This document shows, in pieces, positions 6,714-12,426 of a stretch of DNA of 16,367 nucleotides (its first letter is position 1; the number at the start of each line of letters is the position of its first letter). The notes beneath the pieces are model-generated. The model searched no databases, had not been told where the DNA came from, and worked only from the letters and a program-made list of their open reading frames with translations. The position numbers were made by a program, and so were the translations under genes. This stretch comes from DASUAL01 sp050733055 (lineage in GTDB: Bacteria; Gemmatimonadota; Gemmatimonadetes; Gemmatimonadales; GWC2-71-9). The stretch spans positions 1 to 16,367 of the forward strand of contig JBOHSI010000172.1 in NCBI GenBank assembly GCA_050733055.1. Reading direction: 5' to 3'.

Positions 6714-6899
6714 ATGGCAAAGAAGTGCTGGATCGAGCGGGTCAAGCGGAAGCCGAAGTTCAAGGTGCGCGCCTACTACCGGTGCCAGCGCTGCGGCCGG
6801 AGCCGGGGCACGCTCCGCAAGTTCAAGCTGTGCCGGATTTGTTTCCGTGAGCTCGCGCTGCGCGGCGAGATCCCCGGCGTGCGCAAGGCCAGTTGGTAA
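6714..6899 (+). CDS. rpsZ: 30S ribosomal protein S14, zinc-binding type
   Basis: The product has 61 residues, the length of the short zinc-ribbon (type Z) S14, not the roughly 100-residue zinc-free E. coli type. Cys24, Cys27, Cys40 and Cys43 form C-x2-C-x12-C-x2-C. The flanking RAYYRCQRCGRSRG and LCRICFRELALRGEIPGVRK are diagnostic, ending in the usual KASW. S14 lies in the 30S head beside S3 and S10 and is needed for late assembly. The gene stands at the canonical place between rplE and rpsH. Some bacteria carry a second, zinc-free copy for zinc starvation; none is visible here. Confidence 0.98.
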   Translation: MAKKCWIERVKRKPKFKVRAYYRCQRCGRSRGTLRKFKLCRICFRELALRGEIPGVRKASW

Positions 6900-6913
6900 A
6901 GGACTAAGGCGAG

Positions 6914-7309
6914 ATGAGTGTAACTGATCCCGTCGCCGACATGCTCACCCGCGTGCGGAATGCCTGCCAAGCGGGCCACCGCCGGGTCGATATGCCGGTG
7001 TCGAAGCTGAAGGTCGAGATCGCGCGAATCCTCCGCGACAACCATTACATCCAGGACTTCAAAGTGCTGGACGATGGGCGCTACGGGCTGCTGCGGCTCT
7101 ACCTCAAGTACCACAACGATGCCCCCGTCATCCGCGAGCTGCAGCGCGTCTCGGCGCCGGGCTTGCGGCGCTACGTCAAGGCGCGCGAAATCCCGCGGGT
7201 GAAGAATGGCCTGGGGATAGCGATTCTCTCCACGCCACAGGGGCTGATGTCGGATCGCGAAGCTCGCACCGCCCGCGTGGGCGGCGAGCTGCTCGCCGTC
7301 GTCTGGTAG
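6914..7309 (+). CDS. rpsH: 30S ribosomal protein S8
   Basis: The product has 131 residues, against 130 in E. coli. DPVADMLTRVRNA at the N-terminus, KVEIARILRDNHYIQDF, and the C-terminal REIPRVKNGLGIAILSTPQG with DREARTARVGGELL are family signatures. S8 is a primary 16S binder (helix 21) of the 30S central domain. In E. coli it represses the spc operon by binding near the rplX-rplE junction; that junction here is only 3 bases plus the foreign L5 extension, and I could not identify an S8-like hairpin by eye. A purine-rich stretch precedes the ATG. Ten bases follow before rplF. Confidence 0.98.
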   Translation: MSVTDPVADMLTRVRNACQAGHRRVDMPVSKLKVEIARILRDNHYIQDFKVLDDGRYGLLRLYLKYHNDAPVIRELQRVSAPGLRRYVKAREIPRVKNGLGIAILSTPQGLMSDREARTARVGGELLAVVW

Positions 7310-7319
7310 GGGGCCGGCG

Positions 7320-7865
7320 ATGTCGCGCATCGGCAGGAAGCCCGTTCCGCTGCCCCAGGGCGTCACCGCCCACGTCGAGGGTCAGCGCATCACGGTGAAG
7401 GGCCCGAAAGGCGAGATTAGCCGGACCGTGCATCCGGCGCTCGCGCTCGCCCTCGAGGACAACACCGTCGTGGTGCGGCGCCCGTCCGACGAAAGTCGGC
7501 ACAAGGCGCTGCATGGGCTCACGCGCACCCTGGTCGCCAACATGGTGGACGGCGTGACCAAGGGCTTCGCGAAGTCGCTCGAGATACAGGGCGTGGGCTA
7601 CAAGGTGGAGCCGAAGCCGTTCGGCGTGCAGCTCGTGGTGGGCTTCTCCCATCCGGTGCCGTACCACGCGCCGCAGGGGATCAAGATCTCCGTGGAGAGC
7701 AACGTTGTCTTGAAGATTGAGGGCGTCGACAAGGAGCTGGTAGGCCAGGTGGCGGCGGAGATCCGCAACATCCGGCCCCCGGAGCCGTACAAAGGAAAGG
7801 GCATCCGTTACGTGGGCGAGCAGGTCCGGCGCAAGGCCGGCAAGACTGCCCAGGCGGTCAAGTAA
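7320..7865 (+). CDS. rplF: 50S ribosomal protein L6
   Basis: The product has 181 residues, against 177 in E. coli. MSRIGRKPVPLPQGV at the start and KGPKGEISR belong to the first of two repeated domains. The second carries LEIQGVGYKVEP, the GFSHPVPYHAPQGIKISVES strand-turn segment, and the C-terminal IRNIRPPEPYKGKGIRYVGE with the basic end. L6 sits at the base of the L7/L12 stalk near the sarcin-ricin loop, where translational GTPases bind. The gene is ordinary in length and place. Three bases separate the TAA from rplR. Confidence 0.98.
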   Translation: MSRIGRKPVPLPQGVTAHVEGQRITVKGPKGEISRTVHPALALALEDNTVVVRRPSDESRHKALHGLTRTLVANMVDGVTKGFAKSLEIQGVGYKVEPKPFGVQLVVGFSHPVPYHAPQGIKISVESNVVLKIEGVDKELVGQVAAEIRNIRPPEPYKGKGIRYVGEQVRRKAGKTAQAVK

Positions 7866-7868
7866 GTC

Positions 7869-8240
7869 ATGCGATCGATTCACAAGGTCAGGACGCGCGT
7901 CCAGCGCCGCCACCGCCGCCACCTCCGGATCCGCAAAGAGATCTCGGGCACCGCCGAGCGCCCCCGACTCGTCGTGTTCCGCTCCGCCAAGCACATTTAC
8001 GCCCACCTCGTGGACGACGCAAAAGGCGTCACATTGCTCGGGGCCGCGGACACCTCCGAAGGCGTCGCGGTCGAGGGCAAGGGCAAGACGGCGCGGAGCT
8101 TCGCACTGGGGCAGCTGATCGCCCGCAGGGCCAAGGATCGCGGTATCACTACGGTCGTGTTCGATCGCGGCGGTTACCAGTATCACGGCCGCGTCAAGGC
8201 GGTCGCCGACGGTGCCCGCAAGGGCGGATTGGAGTTCTGA
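7869..8240 (+). CDS. rplR: 50S ribosomal protein L18
   Basis: The product has 123 residues, against 117 in E. coli. The arginine- and histidine-rich N-terminus (RVQRRHRRHLRIRKEI) and the following GTAERPRLVVFRSAKHIYAH are family signatures. So are IARRAKDRGITTVVFDRGGY and the closing HGRVKAVADGARKGGLEF. L18 binds 5S rRNA with L5 and mediates its attachment to the 23S rRNA in the central protuberance. The TGA shares one base with the ATG of rpsE (TGATG), an arrangement that fits coupled translation of the unusual S5. Confidence 0.98.
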   Translation: MRSIHKVRTRVQRRHRRHLRIRKEISGTAERPRLVVFRSAKHIYAHLVDDAKGVTLLGAADTSEGVAVEGKGKTARSFALGQLIARRAKDRGITTVVFDRGGYQYHGRVKAVADGARKGGLEF

Positions 8241-8983
8241 TGACGGACGAGAAGGAACAACCGATCGCCACCTCGGCCCCAGCCTCTCCCGGCGCTGGCG
8301 GGGAGCCTGAGACCGCGCACGCTGGCGGCGAGCCGGTGGTCGAGCAGCGACCGCGTGGTGGCGGGGGGGGCGGGGGGGGCGGAGGGGGCGGAGGGGGCGG
8401 AGGTGGTCGTGGTCGGGGGCGGGGCCGGGGCCGAGGCGGCGAGCGCCGCGACGGGGGCGAGCGCCAGCGTGAAGGCGACGGGCTCATCGAGAACGTGATC
8501 TCGATCAACCGGGTAGCCAAGGTGGTGAAGGGCGGCCGGCGCTTCGGCTTCAATGCGCTGGTCGCCGTCGGCGATGGTCAAGGCCGCGTCGGAGTCGCGA
8601 CAGGCAAGGCGAACGAAGTCAGCGAGGCGGTGCGCAAGGCGGTCGAAGGGGCGCGCCGACGTATGATGGAGGTCCCGCTCACGGGCGGCACGATTCCGCA
8701 CGAGATCGTGGGAGATCATGGGGCGGGTCGCGTGCTCCTCAAGCCTGCCGCGTCCGGAACCGGCGTGATTGCGGGGGGACCGGTGCGTGCGGTGCTCGAG
8801 TGCGCCGGGGTACGCGACATCCTCACCAAGAGCCTCGGCTCCACCAACCCGCACAACATGGTGCGGGCCACGATCGACGCACTGCAGCGGCTCACGACGC
8901 CGCGACGCGTGGCAAAGGAGCGCGGCGTGGACGTGGAGGCGATTCCCTACAAGCCACGCCAGGAGGCGGCCGCGCATGGCTAG
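8240..8983 (+). CDS. rpsE: 30S ribosomal protein S5 with poly-Gly and Arg-Gly N-terminal extension
   Basis: The product has 247 residues, against 167 in E. coli. Residues about 80-235 are a complete S5: ENVISINRVAKVVKGGRRFG, then the double-stranded RNA-binding fold with GDGQGRVGVATGKANEV, then PASGTGVIAGG-like and SLGSTNPHNMVRATIDAL segments. S5 lies at the mRNA entry channel with S3 and S4 and affects decoding fidelity. The first 79 residues are additional: an acidic and Pro/Ala/Gly-rich start, 17 consecutive glycines (40-56), five Arg-Gly repeats (57-67), then a charged ERRDGGERQRE linker. The gene starts with ATG overlapping rplR and no later start would remove the tail. The glycine run varies its codons (GGT, GGC, GGG, GGA), arguing that it is translated and not an error. 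Confidence 0.94.
   Translation: MTDEKEQPIATSAPASPGAGGEPETAHAGGEPVVEQRPRGGGGGGGGGGGGGGGGGRGRGRGRGRGGERRDGGERQREGDGLIENVISINRVAKVVKGGRRFGFNALVAVGDGQGRVGVATGKANEVSEAVRKAVEGARRRMMEVPLTGGTIPHEIVGDHGAGRVLLKPAASGTGVIAGGPVRAVLECAGVRDILTKSLGSTNPHNMVRATIDALQRLTTPRRVAKERGVDVEAIPYKPRQEAAAHG
8357..8440 (+). repeat. G-rich low-complexity tract coding poly-Gly and Arg-Gly repeats
   Basis: A guanine-dominated stretch contains two runs of eight G, two of five G and many GG or GGGG pairs. In the rpsE frame, 8357-8407 codes 17 glycines and 8408-8440 codes five Arg-Gly units plus a final glycine. Its repeating GGAGGGGGC and CGGGG elements suggest growth by local duplication. The G runs lie on the mRNA-sense strand and form potential G-quadruplexes. 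Confidence 0.88.
8961..8966 (+). promoter_or_regulatory. Ribosome binding site of rpmD
   Basis: A perfect AGGAGG inside the end of rpsE stands 9 bases before ATG at 8976. It decides in favour of the longer L30 over a GTG start at 9057 that has no such site. Confidence 0.75.
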
Positions 8984-9242
8984 GAAGCCGCCCACCCGGA
9001 AGTATCGCAAGCGCAAGCGCGGCACGGATCCGGTCTTGCCGCCGCCGGGCACGGGCGTGCTGCGCATCCGGCAGATCCGCTCGGGGTTGGGCCGCCCGGC
9101 GCCGGAGCGCCGTACCCTCGAAGCGCTCGGGTTGAAGCACCACCAACACGTCGTGGTGAAGAAGGACCACCCGGCGCTGCGCGGCATGCTCCATCAGGTG
9201 CGTCACCTCGTCGAGGTGACGCCGGCCGAGAAAGGGAAGTAG
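8976..9242 (+). CDS. rpmD: 50S ribosomal protein L30 with basic N-terminal extension
   Basis: The product has 88 residues, against 59 in E. coli. The core from about residue 28 is a normal bacterial L30: LRIRQIRSGLGRPAPERRTL, then EALGLKHHQHVVVKKDHPAL and RGMLHQVRHLVEV. L30 is a small 50S surface protein. Residues 1-27 are an added basic and proline-rich leader (MARKPPTRKYRKRKRG, then LPPPGTG). The start is supported by a perfect AGGAGG 9 bases upstream and by the 8-base overlap with rpsE (ATGGCTAG), the same style as two other junctions in this array. GTG at 9057 would give the standard length but lacks a ribosome binding site. Three bases separate the TAG from rplO. Confidence 0.93.
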   Translation: MARKPPTRKYRKRKRGTDPVLPPPGTGVLRIRQIRSGLGRPAPERRTLEALGLKHHQHVVVKKDHPALRGMLHQVRHLVEVTPAEKGK

Positions 9243-9245
9243 GCG

Positions 9246-9779
9246 ATGGCGCCCACGAAGGCAAAGAGCCGGACGAAGGCGAGGGCCAAGGCGAAGCCGA
9301 AGCCCAAGCCGAAGGCGAAGCCCCAGGCGACGATCGAGCGGGTCCTGCTGCACAGGCTGCGGCCCCCTGCCGGCTCGCACCGCGCGCGCATCCGCAAGGG
9401 CCGCGGCCCGGGATCTGGGATCGGCAAGACGTCCGGCCGAGGTGGCAAGGGCCAGACGGCGCGCAGCGGCGGGCAGACCCGTCCTGGATTCGAGGGCGGC
9501 CAGATGCCGCTCATCCGGCGGATCCCCAAGCGTGGCTTCACGAACCCGTTCAAGCAGCCGGCTCAGGTGGTGAACGTCCGGCACCTCGACAAGCTCGCTG
9601 AAGGCGTCGAAGTCACACCCGAGACGCTGTTCGGCGCTGGCCTGGTGCGCCGGCCGGACCGCCCCATCAAACTGCTCGGGATGGGGGAGGTCCAGCGCAG
9701 GTTCGCCGTGAAGGGCGTGACGGTCTCGACCTCGGCCCGGGCGAAGATCGAGCAGGCGGGCGGCACCATCACGAGCTGA
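9246..9779 (+). CDS. rplO: 50S ribosomal protein L15 with Lys/Pro-rich N-terminal tail
   Basis: The product has 177 residues, against 144 in E. coli. The family core starts near residue 33: RLRPPAGSHRARIRKGRG, then GSGIGKTSGRGGKGQTARSG and RPGFEGGQMPLIRRIPKRGF, which are strong L15 signatures. L15 is a late 50S assembly protein whose extended N-terminal part threads into 23S rRNA. Residues 1-32 form an added tail of alternating Lys with Ala, Pro or Arg (KAKPKPKPKAKP at 15-26), resembling histone H1-type tails in composition. The ATG lies 3 bases after rpmD; no alternative start removes the tail. Four bases separate the TGA from secY. Confidence 0.95.
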   Translation: MAPTKAKSRTKARAKAKPKPKPKAKPQATIERVLLHRLRPPAGSHRARIRKGRGPGSGIGKTSGRGGKGQTARSGGQTRPGFEGGQMPLIRRIPKRGFTNPFKQPAQVVNVRHLDKLAEGVEVTPETLFGAGLVRRPDRPIKLLGMGEVQRRFAVKGVTVSTSARAKIEQAGGTITS

Positions 9780-9783
9780 CCCC

Positions 9784-11097
9784 GTGACCGCGCCCCAGAT
9801 CCCGAACCTGTTCAAGGTCCCGGAGCTGAAGGAGAAGATCCTCTTCACGCTCCTGTGCCTCCTCCTGTACCGCGTGGGAGCGCACATCGCGACCCCGGGC
9901 GTCAACGTGCCGGCGCTCGCCGAGTACCTGCGCCAGCAAGGCCAGGGTACGCTGTTCGTGCTGTACGACCTGTTCGCCGGCGGCAGCTTCGGGCGAGCCA
10001 CGGTGTTCGCGCTCGGGATCATGCCGTACATCTCGGCGAGCATCGTGTTCCAGCTCGCGGCCCCGGTGTTCCCGGTGGTCGAGAAGATGCAGCGCGACGA
10101 GCAGGGGCGAAAACGGCTCACGCAGTGGACCCGCTACCTCACCGTGGTGCTGTGCGTGTTCCAGGCGTGGGGCTACGCGCTGTTCACCGAGCAGATCGTA
10201 GGCGCGGTGGCGCACCCGGGCCTCGCCTTCCGGCTGACCACCGTGCTCACGCTCACCACCGGTGGGATCTTCGTGATGTGGTTGGGCGAGCAGATCACCG
10301 AGCGGGGGATCGGGAACGGCGCGAGTCTTCTCATCTTCTTCTCGATCGTCGAGCGGATCCTGCCGGAGGCGCTCCGAACGATCGAGGCCTTGAAAGCGGG
10401 CACGCTGACGTTCCCCGTACTCGCCGTCGTGCTCGCGATGATGGTGCTGGTCGTGGCCGGGACGGTCGCGGTGATCATGGCCCAGCGCCGCATCCCGATC
10501 CAGATCCCACGCAAGGTGATGGGGCGGGGGCGGATCCGCGAAGGACAGAAGACATACATCCCGCTGAACATCAACTCCTCGGGCGTGATGCCGATCATCT
10601 TCGCGCAGTCGCTGATCATCGTTCCGGGCACGATCGCGCAGTTCAGCGGCAACCAGACGCTGAAGCACCTCGCCGAGTACTTCAACGTCACGTCGCCGCT
10701 CTACATCCTCACGAGTGCGGTGCTGATCGTCTTCTTCGCCTACTTCTACACGTCCATCATCTTCAACCCCGTGGACCTGGCCGAGAACCTGAGGAAGCAG
10801 GGCGGGTTCATCCCGGGCGTGAAGCCGGGCGCGGCCACCGCCGATTACATCGACGACGTGCTGTCGCGGATCACGCTGCCCGGCGCGCTGTTCCTCACGG
10901 TCGTTGCGTTGCTGCCTATCGTCGTCTCGAACGTGCTGAACATGCCGTTCGGGTTCGGCGGCACGGCCCTGCTGATCGTCGTGGGCGTGGCGCTCGACAC
11001 CGTCCGCCAGGTGCAGCAGCATCTCCTGTTGCGGCACTACGACGGGTTCATGAAGGAAGGCCGCGTCAAGTTCCGCGGCCGCCAGCGCTACATGTAG
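9784..11097 (+). CDS. secY: Preprotein translocase subunit SecY
   Basis: The product has 437 residues, against 443 in E. coli, and about ten hydrophobic membrane segments can be traced. Signatures include GSFGRATVFALGIMPYISAS (68-87), the ITERGIGNGASLLIF motif (171-185), NINSSGVMPIIFAQS (263-276), FNPVDLAENLRKQGGFIPG and the C-terminal KEGRVKFRGRQRYM. SecY forms the channel through which SecA and ribosomes pass proteins across or into the inner membrane, together with SecE and SecG. The start is GTG at 9784, giving a short cytosolic N-terminus. Its place after rplO and before adk is the ancestral arrangement. Confidence 0.98.
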   Translation: MTAPQIPNLFKVPELKEKILFTLLCLLLYRVGAHIATPGVNVPALAEYLRQQGQGTLFVLYDLFAGGSFGRATVFALGIMPYISASIVFQLAAPVFPVVEKMQRDEQGRKRLTQWTRYLTVVLCVFQAWGYALFTEQIVGAVAHPGLAFRLTTVLTLTTGGIFVMWLGEQITERGIGNGASLLIFFSIVERILPEALRTIEALKAGTLTFPVLAVVLAMMVLVVAGTVAVIMAQRRIPIQIPRKVMGRGRIREGQKTYIPLNINSSGVMPIIFAQSLIIVPGTIAQFSGNQTLKHLAEYFNVTSPLYILTSAVLIVFFAYFYTSIIFNPVDLAENLRKQGGFIPGVKPGAATADYIDDVLSRITLPGALFLTVVALLPIVVSNVLNMPFGFGGTALLIVVGVALDTVRQVQQHLLLRHYDGFMKEGRVKFRGRQRYM

Positions 11098-11104
11098 GGT
11101 CGGC

Positions 11105-11668
11105 GTGTTCATACTCCTCCTCGGCGCGCCGGGCTCGGGCAAGGGCACCCAGGGTAGGATCCTGGCGGACCGGCTGGGACTCCCCAAGATCACGACCGGA
11201 GACATCTTGCGTGCGGCCGTGAAGGGCGCCACCCCGCTCGGTCGCGAGGCGAAGAAGTTCATGGACGAGGGTAAGCTCGTTCCTGACGCCGTCATCCTCA
11301 GTCTCATCAAGACGGAGCTCGACAAGCCGGAGGCCAAGGGGGGCGCGGTCCTCGACGGCTTTCCGCGTACCGCCGCGCAGGCCGAGCTGGTGGACCGCAC
11401 CCTCGCCGAGCGCGCCCAGCGCCTGAATCACATCCTGCTGCTCGACGTCCCCGAGGAAGAGCTGATCCGCCGAATGAGCGAGCGCGCCGCCCTGGAGAGA
11501 CGCTCGGACGACACCCCGGAGGCCATCAAGACCCGCCTTCAGATCTATCAGCGCGACACCGCCCCCCTCGTGGCCCACTATGTCCAGCGAGGGATCGTGC
11601 ACCGCGTGCCCGGCACGGGCACGGTCGACGACATCGCGACGGAGATCAAGCGCTTCATCGGGCGATGA
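11105..11668 (+). CDS. adk: Adenylate kinase, short-lid form
   Basis: The product has 187 residues, against 214 in E. coli. It catalyses AMP + ATP to 2 ADP. The P-loop GAPGSGKGTQ is at residues 7-16, the AMP-binding TTGDILRAAV at 30-39, and LDGFPRT at 83-89; YQRDTAPL follows the lid. The lid region (about 122-145) is only some 20 residues and lacks both the usual roughly 30-residue beta insert and the zinc-binding cysteines of Gram-positive enzymes, so this is the short form. The start is GTG at 11105 after an AGGG near the secY stop. The ATGA at the end overlaps the start of map by 4 bases. Confidence 0.97.
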   Translation: MFILLLGAPGSGKGTQGRILADRLGLPKITTGDILRAAVKGATPLGREAKKFMDEGKLVPDAVILSLIKTELDKPEAKGGAVLDGFPRTAAQAELVDRTLAERAQRLNHILLLDVPEEELIRRMSERAALERRSDDTPEAIKTRLQIYQRDTAPLVAHYVQRGIVHRVPGTGTVDDIATEIKRFIGR

Positions 11669-12426
11669 TTACCATCAAATCGCCGCGGGAGATCGAGACG
11701 ATGGCAGCCGCCGGCCGCATCGTCGCGGAGACGCTCGCGCTCGTGCAGCGCCGCGTCCGTCCCGGGGTGTCGACGGAAGCGCTCGACCGCGTCGCCGAGG
11801 AGTTCATCCGGTCGCACCCCGGGGCGCGGCCGTCGTTCAAAGGGCTGTATGACTTCCCCGCCACCCTCTGCACCTCCATCAACCAGGAGGTGGTGCACGG
11901 CATCCCCTCCTCGCAGCGCGTCCTCGAGGAGGGGGATCTGTTGAGCGTGGACGTGGGCGTGTGGCTCGAAGGACTGCACGCCGACTCCGCGGCGACGTTC
12001 CCCGTCGGCCGGGTCAGCCCGGAGGCCGAGGGACTGCTGCGGGTGACGCGGGAGGCTCTCGCGGCGGGTGTCGGGCAGGCGCGGGCCGGCAGCCACATCG
12101 GCGACATCGGGCACGCGGTGCAGCAGGTGGTGGAACGGGCGGGGTACGCGGTGGTACGGGAGCTCGTGGGGCACGGCATCGGTTCGTCGTTCCACGAGGA
12201 GCCGCAGGTGCCGAACTACGGCAAGCCGAGGCGGGGTCCGCGGCTCATGCCCGGGATGACCATCGCCATCGAGCCGATGGTGAACGTCGGGGGCCCCGAG
12301 ATCCGAACCCTCGACGACAAGTGGACGGTGGTGACCCAGGACGGGTCGTTGTCCGCCCACTTCGAGCATACCGTGGCGATTCTCGAGAACGGAGGCCCGC
12401 CGCGGATCCTCACGGTGCCGGAGTGA
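11665..12426 (+). CDS. map: Methionine aminopeptidase, type I
   Basis: The product has 253 residues, against 264 in E. coli, and removes the initiator methionine from nascent proteins. All five metal ligands of the pita-bread fold are present: Asp96 and Asp107 (SVDVGVWLEGLHADSAA), His170 (VGHGIGSSFHEEP), Glu203 (AIEPM) and Glu234 (HFEHTVAI). His79 and His177 of the active site are also kept. There is no N-terminal zinc-finger or SH3-binding extension, so it is the short bacterial Ia type. It overlaps adk by 4 bases. It is the last gene of the rightward array, and its 3' end overlaps the opposite-strand ftcD by 17 bases. Confidence 0.97.
   Translation: MITIKSPREIETMAAAGRIVAETLALVQRRVRPGVSTEALDRVAEEFIRSHPGARPSFKGLYDFPATLCTSINQEVVHGIPSSQRVLEEGDLLSVDVGVWLEGLHADSAATFPVGRVSPEAEGLLRVTREALAAGVGQARAGSHIGDIGHAVQQVVERAGYAVVRELVGHGIGSSFHEEPQVPNYGKPRRGPRLMPGMTIAIEPMVNVGGPEIRTLDDKWTVVTQDGSLSAHFEHTVAILENGGPPRILTVPE

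Noticed and set aside
8357..8440. Assembly or sequencing error in the G tract of rpsE, producing a false tail
   Set aside because: The frame is continuous from an ATG coupled to rplR, through the tract, into intact S5, and the glycine codons vary. An error of a multiple of three cannot be fully excluded.
9057..9059. GTG as the start of a standard-length L30
   Set aside because: It has no ribosome binding site, whereas ATG at 8976 has a perfect AGGAGG and the overlap typical of this array.
9769..11400. Long open frame of 543 codons on the minus strand opposite secY and adk
   Set aside because: It is the antisense shadow of the SecY frame in high-GC DNA. Its product is a biased Arg/His/Asp/Glu-rich sequence without any family resemblance.
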